A DNA stretch of 64,000 bases, taken from Apoderus coryli (taxonomy: Eukaryota > Arthropoda > Insecta > Coleoptera > Attelabidae). The stretch is taken from contig OU452207.1 in assembly GCA_911728435.2 (NCBI GenBank), positions 18,067,682 through 18,131,681 of the forward strand, read 5' to 3'. The notes beneath the pieces were generated by a model. The model was not told where the DNA came from. It ran no database searches and worked only from the letters and a program-made list of their open reading frames with translations. The position numbers and the translations under genes are program-made. Of the stretch, positions 44,875 through 56,688 are shown piece after piece (the first letter of the stretch is position 1; each line of letters starts with the position of its first letter).

Positions 44875-45965
44875 AACTGTTTCCTTAAGTTTGTATCTAA
44901 AATATGTCTATTGCGGTATAAGCTTCTCAGAGAGCCATAAGCTCGCTTTACCACGTTGTTTGCTTGAGATCTGAATCGAAGTTTACTGTCAAACACAACT
45001 CCCAAATTTTTAAGCTCTTCAAGAGCAGAGATGATTGTGTTTCCAATCTGAACATTGAGTTTTGAAGCATCATCATAACTGGGGTTAATTTTAAGACCGT
45101 TGTTTAAACAATATTGGTTAATATTATATAGTATTCGATTCAGATTACTCTCAGCAGTGACAGAACCATCCCGTGGATATGTTATATATATATATGTGTC
45201 GTCCGCGTACTGCTGCATACTACAACCTATCAGACAGTCCACCAAGTCCATTGTAAATACCACAAAAAGTAATGGCCCTAGGATGGAACCTTGCGGAACT
45301 CCTTTGACAAGAAGCAGACTCTTTGAATGCGCGCCATCGGTAACAACAGTCTGCGAACGACCCACCAAATAATTTCTGAAGAAATCAACTGCTGTTTGAT
45401 TAAAACCGTAATATTTCAACTTTGCACAGAGTAAATCATGGTCAATGATATCAAAGGCTTTGCTGAAGTCCAGCAAAGTTATAGCTACAGTCTCTCTTTT
45501 ATCAACAGCCAGAATAATGTCCGCTCTCCTCCACTCTGACGGAAAGTTACCATCTCTAATGCATTTATTAAAAATATCAATCAGAAATGGAATTATTATT
45601 GGGCAGCACATTTTTATCATATCAATATTGATCTCGTCTGATCCAGCCGCTCCCGATCTCAATTCAATAATACCCGACACCACATCTGTGTCATTTACCT
45701 CCGATAATTGAAACTCGCCGAGACATTTCCTATTGCTAACTTTAAAGTTCAGAGACGCATTGTCGACCTGAGGAGCCAGCCGCAGAACGGAATCCGTGAA
45801 ATATTGATTTATTTCATCGACATTACTAAAACAACTATATAATTGACTTCGCTTTTGTCTCTTCCTATAAACATTTAACTGAGTGGCCCACACCTCTTTA
45901 CTTTTACGTGTACTTTTGACGTGTTCTAAGTAAGCCTTTTTTTCTGCACGCACAGCGGCTGTAAA
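44875..45965 (-). pseudogene. CR1/Jockey-type element, 5' part (RT)
   Basis: The 384-residue frame (45953-44799) begins in the linker (EINQYFTDSVLRLAP). It has GAAGSDEINIDMIKMC, a deletion after FPSEWRRADIILAV, then ITLLDFSKAFDIIDHDLL (first catalytic Asp), GVPQGSILGPLLFVVF and QQYADDTYIYI (catalytic pair). It ends in the thumb at LRKQ, where the 4-bp-duplication transposon begins; residues after that belong to the transposon end. The 3' part is at 36756-37471. The 5' end is truncated within an unrelated RT fragment at 45966. Confidence 0.85.
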
Positions 45966-46363
45966 AAAGGAATTTTTTTGTTTTTAAACGTTTCCCAACA
46001 CGAAAAGTTATATGGAAGATCAAACAAGGTGCGCAGTATTCTCTTTTGAATTATAAATACCCTCGACGTGTCACTGGATGGTCCCCACACAATGTTGTCA
46101 GTCATAAGTGATCGGTACTTGAACTGTAGAATGACGGTATTGTCATGGTTAGTTATTAACCGATTTTGGGTGCACCACGAGTCAAATTTATGATTGGCAG
46201 ATACTATTTTAGTTTCTAACTTATCCGCATCTTTATCGGATAGCACTAGCGAGGTGTCATCTGCGTACATGAACACTTTTGCAAATGGAAATTGCATAGG
46301 GAGGTGGTTCACATAAAGCAGAAAGTCAGCGGAATATATGTGTCTTAATGAATAATTTGACAA
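45966..46363 (-). pseudogene. Second non-LTR RT fragment adjoining the CR1/Jockey element
   Basis: FMYADDTSLVLSDKDADKLE carries the RT catalytic pair and WCTQNRLITNHDNTVILQF the following block; then VFIIQKRILRTLFDLPYN. A different family from the neighbour, on the same strand. The neighbour probably inserted into or beside it. Confidence 0.75.
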
Positions 46364-46420
46364 TTGCTATCGATGGTTGTTCAATAACATTCGTGCAGTC
46401 TGCTAATAATTTGAGAGTTC

Positions 46421-49119
46421 CCAACTAACAATTTAACTTTTTTAATTGCTGTAAGAACGTTTATAAAATATATTTTATAAAACACCCATTGTTTTATAAA
46501 CATTTTCACAACGTTCTTACGCGCCTTATAAACACGAAAAAGGCGCAGATTTATAAAACAAATCGACTCGTTAACGGTTCTATAAATGTTGCTTGTTGCT
46601 ATTATACAATAGTTTTTAGAACGTTTATAAATATCTAATAAAAATCAAATAAAACTGTTATAAAACAGTTTTATTATAGCTCTGTTACTAGAACAAAACG
46701 ACATATTTGTAGAACTACTATAAAACTGTTAAAGGATATAAACGTTTTTTAAAATACCTTTTTACACAAAATTATTTTATAATTATTATGCATTGTTGTT
46801 GGTACACATTAATAAAATCTGAACAATCATGGAGGTAAAAACAATATAAAACGCTATAATACCTACCCAATAATGAATAATAAAATAAGTCAGATAAAAT
46901 TCATCCATGAGCAGATTTGGCTGCGAAACAAAATTTACTGTTAAATATATTGTATATTATTACTAAAATTTTAATGCGCCTCGCGAATTATGTAAATTAA
47001 TGAATTTAGATTTTATAAATTATATAAAAAAATTTTTTTATTGTCACTTATTGTTGAAAATAATCTTTTGGGAGATCCTTCATTATGTAATGACTGATTC
47101 TGCATACCTTATTAGCTAAGATAATTTTACAAATTATAAAAAATATTAATTTTAAAAGTTTGGTCAACATGGCTAACAATTTAAAGAAACCAAAAATGGC
47201 TTCTTCCTTATACGATGCTTATAAAACAAAATTATCTCAACCCAGACGAGTATGCTCTTTAGATAGCTATTACAAAATAACTGCAGAATTGTTTTATACA
47301 GGGGCGTATTCGTTAAAAAAACATAAATCTCATAATATTTTAAGTGCAAATAAAATGTAATATAAAATTAATATTACCTGAAACCCCTTTGATCGCAGAA
47401 GAATGATATGATTCTTTTATATCTATCATAATATGGATACTAGCCAAAATATAAGTTGGTATAGTACGACACAGTTAAGAATGATACACTTTTATATGGA
47501 TAGCCCATTTAAAAGCGTATATTAACTGCGTCGTACTATAGGTACCTATGTTTTATGTAAACGTGAAGAATTTTTTATAAACCAGTTATGGAGTAAAAAA
47601 AAGATATTTCACTAAGCTTGATAATGAATAATGAAGCTAATTACAAGTATTTTTCTTGAAGTTTTATGTATTTAGTAATCGTTTGCCGTTAATTTAAAAT
47701 AAATTAATAGTAAAACAAACTAAAACAAGCTTAGAGATAAATGCTCTAAAAAATCAAAATTTAATTAAAAGGTGCTGCAAAAAATATATAAGATAAAATG
47801 TATAGAAATTAATCAAGTCTAGTCCTGTCTAATTGAAGTATTCGTGCTTGATACTTTGATGCTTGTCTGAGTCGCCGCCGTGTGTCGCATCGTCTCAATA
47901 TTGGAATAATAATAAAATAGTAAACAGAGTTTTACAAAACAAATTTTAACATATGTTTTATAAAAGCTTTTGATGGGTTCTTATAAAACAAAATGCTTTT
48001 ATAGTTACTCTCTTATTAGCTTTTACGGGAGTAATTTAAACATAACCTAAATTGAGCCCTTTGTTTATGTTATGTATGTTATAACTTATAACTGCCGTTA
48101 TTAAAACGGTTTGTTGAGTGTATTTAAGAGAGTTCGAGGATCTTGAGGTAGAAAATTTGGCATGTGTTTATTGAGTATAGCAAAAAGCTTCTTTTGGGAA
48201 AAATGCGGAACATTATTTGATACTGCCCATGTTCGCATGTTTTCTCTTAGTTTTGCATTTTTTTCTAGCTCACTTGTGCTTGAAGCATGATATTGATCAC
48301 CAATTCTCTATTTCGGCTACCCGCTCACCATCTAGTAATAATTCCTCCTGAGAATTTATCAGTCTTCAAAATATTTGATGTCTTATAAATTGTCATTAAT
48401 TTGATTAGATTCCATTACAGTTTGCTACTCTTTATTATAGTCACTAATGTTTTCCCTTTGATAATTTATAATATTGTAATTAATTTTCTATTAAATGCAC
48501 AACTGCTTTTCGTTTGGACATTTTAAACCTGTGTATGATATAACAATAAATATCAGTTGAAAATAAATAAGACTATGTTATATATTAGTTCTAGGTAATG
48601 TTTATGACAGCATTTTAATTTTATAAAATTTGCATTGGCAACATATTTATTTTTTTATTGTTTTTAATAAAATAACTAAAAAACAATTTTGTAATTATTA
48701 ATTTGCGCACAAATTTGCTGCAGCAAACAAATCGCTCTTAATAACGACAATAAAAAAACTATTTTATTATTACGAAACGTACTTTAACAGAATAATTTTA
48801 TAATTGTTTTTAAAGGAACAAGTTAATCCAGACTAGTACTTTTACAAAATGCTTTTAAAACCAATTATCATTCGGAACAAATTCGTTCTATAAAAAATAT
48901 TTTATAAACGTTTATAAAACTGTTACGATATCATATTTTATAACTATTTTTTTATTTTGCTGTAAAAACGTTCTTAAAACAGTTTTTCTCACAGAAAAGT
49001 TTAACACAGCAGTTTTATCACCAAACGAACCTTTAAAAAACAAAAAAGTTTTTACTAAGCGGCAATAAAATAATTATAAAATATATTAGTTCTTTAAGAA
49101 TGTCGAATTGCTAGTTGGG
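46421..49119. mobile_element. 2.7-kb non-autonomous DNA element with CCCAACTA(A/G)CAATT ends
   Basis: The left end reads CCCAACTAACAATTTAAC. The reverse complement of the right end reads CCCAACTAGCAATTCGAC. Both subterminal regions are dense in TTTATAAAAC and GTTCTTA-type motifs, spread over about 350 bp on each side. No transposase is present; a 65-codon frame at 47160-47360 has no domain. No clean target duplication could be read, so the superfamily is open. Confidence 0.65.
47460..47550. repeat. Internal inverted repeat in the 2.7-kb element
   Basis: GGTATAGTACGACACAGTTAA (first 20 bases shared) near 47458 and TTAACTGCGTCGTACTATA near 47524 are inverted copies about 45 bp apart; probably a small nested foldback. 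Confidence 0.6.
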
Positions 49120-49319
49120 TTGTTTTTTCTTCGGACATAGGATTTTGAAACCACGTAAGAAACTGAATGAAAAAAGCATAATATGCCTCATTAAAACTCA
49201 TATTTCCTAGTAGATATATAATAATTATATTATGTCTATTAAGGCATAATTATCGTTTGAGGGTGAGTGACTTCTCCTTGCAAAATTTAACTAATGTCAT
49301 TTTATTTATGGGCCTTGCT

Positions 49320-49680
49320 TGTATGAGTGCGAGGTCGGAAAGATACAAAAGGTTCAGAATTGTTGTGTTCGGCTAATGTATGGGATTCCTAGAAGAAAGC
49401 AAGTGTCGCACAGACTGCCAGAGGCTGGATGGCTTAATATGAGTGAGACATTATTTTGCTTGTTTTGTACATAAAATTTTAACATTGCGTAAGTCTTCAA
49501 GATATTTGAGGCGTGGCTTTTTCAAAAGATTTGTGATCTACCCACGCGACATTAGATTTAAAGAGGAATATTCGATGCCCCTTCATAGAAGTGCAGCGTT
49601 CACTAGAAGTTTTATCTTTAATGCAATTACAATATATAACTTGATTCTGGAGGTTTCAGAATATTTAATATTGTAACGAT
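49320..49680 (+). pseudogene. Jockey/CR1-type RT C-terminal fragment
   Basis: On the plus strand KVQNCCVRLMYGIPRRKQ and LPEAGWLNMSE match the RT C-terminal block seen at 37300 (KIQNSCVRFIIGL). Further on, EEYSMPLHRSAAFTRSF fits the conserved basic end of these proteins. One or more stops. Orientation is opposite to the other non-LTR copies in this intron. Confidence 0.6.
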
Positions 49681-50298
49681 TTTATCTCGCTTTTAGTCTG
49701 GTTTGTAAGGTGTTATTTAAACTAATGTCTTTAAAAATATAAAACAATTTATTTACACTAAACCTGAAAGTTAACCTCAATGCAATTACCACTTTAGTAT
49801 ACTAACATGCAACATTAAGAGTCTCCTATTCTAAAATTGTTACATGGTACATTAGCCTATAATATTGCCATATTTGTACGACTTCTGGTTATTCCGCAAA
49901 TTGGTACCAACTACATATCTTATTTCAAATAGAACACCCTATATATTATTATATTTTTGCTGCCTCTTCCATTTTAGAGTGTTTCGTTTTAACACTGTTT
50001 TTGGATAAATCATTTCCAACAAATCTTAAATTCTTGTTACATCCTGATTATCTATTTTTTAACAGCATAAAGATTTTGTTCAGCCAAAAAAGATTCGTTT
50101 CTTCTACTAAATATGCCTTCTCGTATAAATAGGATACAATTGATATTTGCCTCCATAATTCTCGAGAAAATCATGTTTAAAAGTTCTAAGCATCTAGTGC
50201 GGCGATCGGTGACTATAAGGCAGTTTCATTTTATATCTTCTTCCTTCGGGCGTAACTCACTGCTTAAGTTCTGGGCTTGAAGCGTGCTCTTGCAATTT
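49681..50298 (+). other. Intron spacer
   Basis: No supported gene. AAATAGAACACCCTATATATT near 49925 (first 20 bases) is an element-end-like motif. Confidence 0.35.
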
Positions 50299-51535
50299 TT
50301 TTTATTTCTATTTTTGAATAAAGTAGTTAGAATTGGGTTTTTTTTGAAAGGGTCTGTCTGTACCCCGGTTTCACTGCAGCCTCATGGGCTTATTGTGAAA
50401 AATCCCCGTATATACCTCTTCCCATGCTCCTGCTTGAGAATATGTTCCCAATATCTCTGGTGCTCGCTTTTGGCCCAGCACTTGAGGAGTTCCCTCGCCG
50501 TTCTTTTAGACAAGCCCAGCGCAGGTTTCGTGCCAGTATATATGTGGTTTCAGAGGCTTGTGTAGCCAGCCAATCCGCTCTCTCGTTGCCTTCTATTCCC
50601 GAGTGCTCCGGGACCCACACTAGATTAACCCTATTGTGGTCCGCCAAGGCCCTAAGTTCTGTTTGGCATTCCCCTATCAGTTTGGTTGTAACCTTGGGGC
50701 TTCTCAGAGCCCTTAAGGCCGCCTGGCTATCTGAACATATTATATTGATTCGCTTATTTGTATAGGCCCTCAATCTATTTAGTTTTGCACACTGACTTGT
50801 TCTGTTTAGTAATAAAACTATTATTATTATTATGAACATGTACATAAAAAAAGTTAAAATCTTAATCAAAGGTCGAAATGGAGCAATAATAATAAACAAA
50901 ACTTAATAGACCTTGGCTATCTTAACATATATTGATTCGCTTGTTTGTATAAGCCCTCAATCTGTTTAGTTTTGCACACTGCAGAATTGCAAACACTTCC
51001 GCTTGAAATACGGATGTGTTTTTCTCCAGTGAGAATCTTAGATTCGTGTTCCTTGTCTCACTGTATATTCCTGCACCACTTCCACTTTCGGTTTTTGACC
51101 CGTCTGTAAACCAGGTTATCCCTCTGTGTCCGTATGCAGTCTTGATCAAGAACTTCGCGGTCCACAATATGCACTTCGAAGTTTATGTCAAATTCAAATT
51201 TTGGTATGATGTGGTCCATGGGCATGTCTATGATGCCATCCCCAATACATATCCCAATTTTGGTATGTCCCCGATAAGTGGGTACAGTTCCTACCAACCC
51301 TCGCAGTCTAATGAATGCCGCCCCCGCCTCCATCCTTACCATAGAATTGGGTTAGTTTAAGATGTTATAATTATTATTTTTGCTTTTTTTATTCCTAATT
51401 TTTGAATAAAGTAGTTAGATTATGAGGTTAGTTTAGGAAGTTAGTATTATTTTTCTTTTTTATGTACTAATTTTTGAATAAATTAGTTAGGTCGTTTAAG
51501 GTGTCCATATTATTAAGTTTTTGGGTGTATTTTTG
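50299..51535. repeat. Three tandem copies of a ~72-bp unit, the first split by a retrotransposon
   Basis: TTTTTGAATAAAGTAGTTAG occurs at about 50310 and 51400, and a variant (AAATTAGTTAG) at about 51470. Each is followed by a GGTTAGTTTA-type block and a T-rich stretch. Removing the insert at 50340-51353 brings the first two to about 75 bp apart. Confidence 0.7.
50340..51341 (-). pseudogene. 5'-truncated non-LTR retrotransposon (RNase H end) with 12-bp target duplication
   Basis: TAGAATTGGGTT at 50328-50339 and 51342-51353 flanks the copy; a T-run at its left is the poly(A) tail. The minus-strand reading has the connector (HTKIGICIGDGI ... PKFEFDINFEVHI). RNase H follows with TWFTDGSKTESGSGAGIYS (Asp), VFQAEVFAI (Glu), CSDSQAALRALRS (Asp) and VWVPEHSGIEGNERADWLA. 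A duplication of ~66 bp with 130 bp of AT-rich sequence splits RNase H between Glu and the second Asp. Same family as 33084-34773. Confidence 0.85.
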
Positions 51536-52206
51536 TTGAAACTTGAAGACATCGTTATATTTTTGACACCTTATTATGCATTGATTCTATGTTTACACTT
51601 TTTGATATATGTCAGTTGAATTAAAAATCTACGTCTCAGACTTTTCATTTAATAAAAGTTCTTAACGTTTGATTAAAAACCTCAACAATTTTCAATAGGA
51701 AACGGTTTACTCGTTATGTTCTAAATGCCACAATATTATAATTACAATTTTTCATGACGTTTAATGACAATTCATGGCTACTTAATTAAAATATAACAAA
51801 ATAATCCACCTGAAAGTTAGGTATAGCAACATGACATATCATTTGAAAGCAAATTTGATTGTCTTTCAGAAAATTTGATAATATACAGGGGTTCCATTTG
51901 AGCAAGTTGACTTATGCCTATTTTTAGTAGTAAATGATAATACAGTAATTTGCGCCCACCCTGTAACCTGATGGGTCAATCTATCAAGATACTTGATTTT
52001 CCTAAGATGTTCTTAAACTACCTTCCACATTTTAAGATTCTGTCTATTCAAAGGGCAAAATGACGAATATTTTCCTGAGACCTGTTTTGGACCAAAAAAA
52101 TTAAATAAATTATTTATTCAAAAACAGTTGAAGATAGGTATAGGGAAGTGTTAAAACAAAATACTCCAAAAAGGATAGGCAATCCAAAAATATAATAACA
52201 TATAGG
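51536..52206 (+). other. Intron spacer
   Basis: A unit with TACAGGGGTTCCATTTGAG (51891) and GCGCCCACCCTGTAACC (51951) may be a small damaged element. No gene. Confidence 0.4.
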
Positions 52207-52340
52207 GTGTTCAATTTGTAATAAGAAATTTGGTGTCGGTATAACCGGAAGTGACCTGACTAATCACTTAAATTTTCAAAACAATCGTATAGTTAGTTTT
52301 CCAAAACTAATGTACCATCATCCAGCAATCACCCTGTATA
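52207..52340. mobile_element. Partial copy of the 5779-6172 MITE family, next to a splice acceptor
   Basis: AATCACTTAAATTTTCAAAA, CAATCGTATAGTTA and CAGCAATCACCCTGTATA match the right half of the element at 5779-6172. Its end lies about 14 bp before the AG that opens the exon at 52355. Confidence 0.65.
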
Positions 52341-52354
52341 TTTTTAATTTTTAG

Positions 52355-52507
52355 ATTCGTAAGTTAAAGCATGAAAGACAAACGCTAGGTGTTGTGCATA
52401 ATAGATTGGTTGCTCTGCTCCATAGACAATGTATGGAAAAAAGTGAATTTCTCGATTTACAACTACGGGCTACTCCAGAAAGTGATAGAGCCCAACTTTT
52501 ACAAGAG
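52355..52507 (+). CDS. Host gene, penultimate visible exon
   Basis: Acceptor TTTTTAATTTTTAG ends at 52354; donor GAG|GTATAC at 52508. Exactly 51 codons, phase 0 at both ends, matching the phase-0 end of 35202-35403. Peptide: IRKLKHERQTLGVVHNRL, VALLHRQCMEKSEFLDLQ, LRATPESDRAQLLQE. High-complexity, balanced amino-acid use with no stop, unlike the surrounding A+T-rich DNA. No family recognised. Further exons between 35404 and 52354 cannot be excluded. Confidence 0.65.
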
Positions 52508-52820
52508 GTATACTTATTATCTTACTATTTGACACTTAAAATTTAATGAATATTAGCAGAGAGATTTTCAAAGGGATAAGTTTATTAGGCAACAATGAAT
52601 TTTAGTGAAATTCTAAAAATTTTCAAAATATTTTATCATTTCAAAAGCATAAATTGCATTTTTATTTAGTTTTTTGTATTATTTTGAGTGGTTCGTAAAA
52701 ACATCTTAAGGAATAGTGATTCATAGTGTCACAAAAATATATAAGAGTATCAATTTATTGTCACAAATAAAGTATTAAGAGAGAGCCTCCACTATGTTAA
52801 AATAAATAGGGTAAGAGCAG
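52508..52820 (+). other. Putative last intron of the host gene
   Basis: 313 bp, non-coding, from GTATAC to GAGCAG. The acceptor lacks a pyrimidine tract, which is the main weakness of the last-exon call. Confidence 0.4.
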
Positions 52821-52838
52821 GTTTCACCATTTCATAAT

Positions 52839-53307
52839 TGTTAAAAATAGTGTGTGATTGTGTTAAACAAAACATTCCTTAATACTTGTGACGTATTTCT
52901 TTATAGTGTAGATATATACCTATTATTACATTAATACACAGCATTTTTTATTCCCTTGCACCAACCATTCGGGGTGCTGAAATTTGTCTATACCTGTTAG
53001 ACCGGTTTGTAACTAAGGGAATGTTATATTTTATTATCTCCTGTTATGTTCAGTTCTATTTTTTATCGTCAACGAGAAACATTATATTAACGAGAACTCA
53101 CATTTTTATTCATTATCATTATTTTATTATTAACGTATATTCATATTTCTATATTAAATGTTTATATATTAGTTTTCATAATAATTATTAAATAAGTAGT
53201 TCTTAAAGTTTCGTTGTAATTATTGTTTATTAATAAAATTATTAAAATCTACACATACGGAGTGTCATTACGGCCAGTTTGGTATTTAACGACCTCTAAT
53301 TTTTACA
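52839..53307 (+). repeat. 5' LTR of the young BEL/Pao element
   Basis: 469 bp, TGTTAAAAATAG to AATTTTTACA. It differs from the 3' LTR at only about three places (two C/T changes, one T indel). ATAAT precedes it. Promoter and polyadenylation signals of the element would lie here; AATAAAATTATTAAAA near 53235 may include the poly(A) signal. Confidence 0.95.
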
Positions 53308-53373
53308 TTTGGTGCCGAAACCAGGGACCTTTAGTGTGTGTAGTAGTGAACGTTTAATAAACTAGTAGTTAAA
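53308..53373 (+). other. Leader with primer-binding region
   Basis: TTTGGTGCCGAAACCAGGGA follows the LTR directly, the usual place and style of the tRNA-pairing site in BEL/Pao elements. Gag ATG at 53374. Confidence 0.7.
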
Positions 53374-56274
53374 ATGGAACACGGTTTATGTAAAATTTAT
53401 CGAACGGACTTAACAAAATTAGTGAATTCTTTGGACGAAGTGTTAAACGCGGAAGACACAGAAATAGTTGATTTAAAAGTGATTATCGCAAGAATAAAAG
53501 GTCTTTCCGAGAGACTAACGACTGTAAACGAAAAACTGTTTCCAACATTTAAGGCGAATGAAATTGAAACAGACTGTAAGCGGTTCGTTGAATATGAAGA
53601 TGCTGCAATTACAGCTATAGCAAGGCTGGAACATGTGATTTCAAATATTATTCAGTCAGGAGTTGATACATCAATAACGTCAATGAATAACTCAACGAGA
53701 ATGGAACAACGCAAAATGAGGGTGAAACTACCAGATATTGAGATTGGTAAGTTTTCTGGCAATCTTTCTTTATGGCCCACTTTTTGGGAACAATTTAATT
53801 CAACGATACATGAAAACGAAGACTTAAGTGATTCAGATAAATACACGTACTTAAAGACATTTTTAAATGGTAAGGCAGCTCAAACGATCGCGGGTTTACC
53901 AGTAAATAAATCATCATATAAGGATGCTATCGAAATGCTAAAAGAGGAGTACGGAAACTCTGAACGCATAGTGGATACTTATATACATAAGCTTTTGACA
54001 TTAACGTCTGTCAAAAGTGATAAGGACATATCGGGTTTAAGACAATTATACAATACGTCTTCAACGGTAACGCGTTCTTTATGCAGTATAGGAGTTTCGC
54101 CGGACCGGTATGCTTTAATGGTTAAGTCTTTAATTTTCAAAGCTGTGCCATATAATTTAAGAGTAGCTTTCAATAAACGGAAATTATACCAAGCTAGCAC
54201 ATCTTCTGATAATAACGTTCCGGACTATAATAAAGAAATAAAAGACTTACTACAGTTTATAAAGTTCGAACTGGAATCAAATGAACAAGCTCAGTGCGGA
54301 GAGCCAAATGACAATCGAGATAAGCCAGCGTTTGTTAAAAAACCTTTCAATAATCATAAAACTTTTTCACCTGCGGGTTTATTAACTAATTCCAGTGACT
54401 ATTGTTTATTCTGTAAATCAAACGGACCTTTAACGGCAAACTGCAGATCAACCATGTCAATCGTAAATAAAAAAAGTATTTTAAAACAAAATAAATGTTG
54501 TTTTCGTTGCACTAAACCAAATCATAATTCAAAATTCTGTAAAACTAAAATTGTATGTTCAAAATGTAATCTAAAACACGCGACAACAATGTGTGACCCA
54601 CATTATAAAACACAAAATAACTCAAGTAGTAATTCGTCTATCAACACAAACGTATCGACAGTTAACAGTGAAACGACTGCTTTGTTAGCTAACGACAAAC
54701 TTAATAACGTATATCTAAAAACCGCTAGAGCCTATATCGTGCCGCACAATAACAAAAGAGAAACGTTAATTCGCGCGGTTATTGACGGAGGTAGTCAACT
54801 TACCTTTATAAAAAGTAGTGTGTCGCGAATGTTTGGACTTCCGGTTATCGGGGAACATCGAATTGTAATAAACCGTTTCGGGTCTAGTGCAAGTGCCTCT
54901 CCAACATTGTGTAAAAGGGTAGAGGTTGCACTGAGAAGCCAGTTCTGTAACGAAACGCTTAAAATTTCTGCAATTGAGGTACCGGAAATATGTTTCGATA
55001 CTCTTCAGCCACCTTCAACGCGAGATCCATTAATATCAAACTTTTCATCAACATACCAATTGTTGTGTGTTGTTGTGTTGGATTCAGCTTCGATAAATAA
55101 TATAACGTTATTAATTGGAGCTGATTATTATTGGAAAATAGTGACGGGAAAAACCAAATCTCTCTCAGATGAATTATCAGCGGTCCATACAAAATTCGGA
55201 TGGACTCTGCACGGCTCAACGATAAGTAACGAACTGTGTAATTTTTCGGTTAACTTACAAACCGCAACAGTGTTAAATGTCCAATGTTCGGATAATTATA
55301 ATGATATAGATTTAAGAAAATACTGGGCGATGGAAACTATCGGTATACAACTAAATGACCAATTCACCGACAATTTTACAAATAACTTTATGCGCGATAA
55401 TATTCAGTTCAATGACACTGACGGGCGCTACGAAGTTTCGTTGCCTTGGAAAAATGAACTTAAATTGGACTCTAATTATTCAGGCGCATACTGTAGGGTA
55501 ATGAATTTAATTCATAAATTACGTAGAAATAATAAACTGTGTGATTACGATCGTGTAATACGCGAGTACATAATTAACGATTGTGCAGAACTAACGAATT
55601 CAGTGTCTACCGGTGATCGAGTATATTATATGCCTCATCACGCTGTGTACCGCGAAGATAAATGCACTTCAAAAATTCGTGTTGTATTCGATGCATCTGC
55701 GCATGCATCAAGCTTTCCATCTTTAAACGATTTAATGTATTCCGGTGAAAATCTTGTGCCTGATCTTTTAAAAGTTCTACTCAACTTCAGAGCAGGATCC
55801 ATAGCCCTTACCGCAGACATCGAAAAGGCGTTCCTGCAAATTAGTCTAAATGAAAACGACAGAGATTCACACCGTTTTTTATGTCTGTCACCGAATTACA
55901 ATGCAGAATTGATAAACAGTTCCTCAATAACGCTATCAGTCTATAGAATGAAGCGCGTAACGTTTGGAGTCACTACAAGTCCATTTTTACTGGCTTCGGT
56001 ATTAAGAAAGCATTTTAGTACTCAAGTGGAACGTTTTCAAGACGTATCCAGGATATTATCCACATCATTTTATGTTGATGACCTGGTTCTATCTGTCGAT
56101 TCTCAGCAGGAGGCAGTACGTATTTACAAACAATCGAAGTTGATTCTACAACAGGCAAAAATGAACTTATGTAAATGGGGCACAAATAGCGAACAAGTCA
56201 AAAGGGAATTTCATAACGACACAAACGAGCAAAAGCACAGTCCACAAAAAAAAAAGGTTTTAGGAATAATATAG
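53374..56274 (+). pseudogene. BEL/Pao Gag-protease-RT frame
   Basis: 966 codons from an ATG 66 bp after the LTR. Domains in order: helical N-terminus; DUF1759-type Gag block (LPDIEIGKFSGNLSLWP, about residue 117); three Cys/His knuckles (CLFCKSNGPLTANC about 344, CCFRCTKPNHNSKFC about 375, CSKCNLKHATTMC about 394). The DUF1758 aspartic protease follows (VIDGGSQLTFIKSS, about 469). RT has ADIEKAFLQISLNENDRDSH (about 814) and FYVDDLVLSVDS (about 899). The frame stops at TAG 56272-56274, where the family usually continues with Trp-Asn, so one base change explains it. Confidence 0.95.
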
Positions 56275-56688
56275 AACGAAAATACAGATGAAATTTGTGT
56301 TGGCTTGGATGCAGTTACGTATGATATCAACATAGAATCGCCAACGAAACGTAATATTCTCCAAACTGTAGCTAAGATATACGATCCATATGGACTCTTA
56401 GCACCATTTACTGTCAGAGCTAAGATATTGCTGCAAGAAATATGGAAGGCTAACGTCGATTGGGATGATACTGTCCCAGCTACATTAAAGGATATATGGT
56501 GCAAGTGGTGTTCTGAAATCGAGACACTGAAGGACTTTTACATTCCACGATGTGTAGTAAATTTACAGAACGATGAAGTCGAGCTACATATCTTTGCAGA
56601 CGCTAGTCCTTCAGCTTACGGTGCAGTCGCATATGTAAATACTTACAGCATAACAAAATCAACATTATTTTGTCAAAAAACAGGGTAG
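56275..56688 (+). pseudogene. BEL/Pao RT-RNase H connector
   Basis: In the same frame as the previous part after the TAG. YDPYGLLAPFTVRAKILLQ is the family-typical connector after RT. LHIFADASPSAYGAVAYV (about 56582) contains the first RNase H aspartate. It is lost at a frameshift in an A-run near 56675; the next part resumes one base out of frame. Confidence 0.9.
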
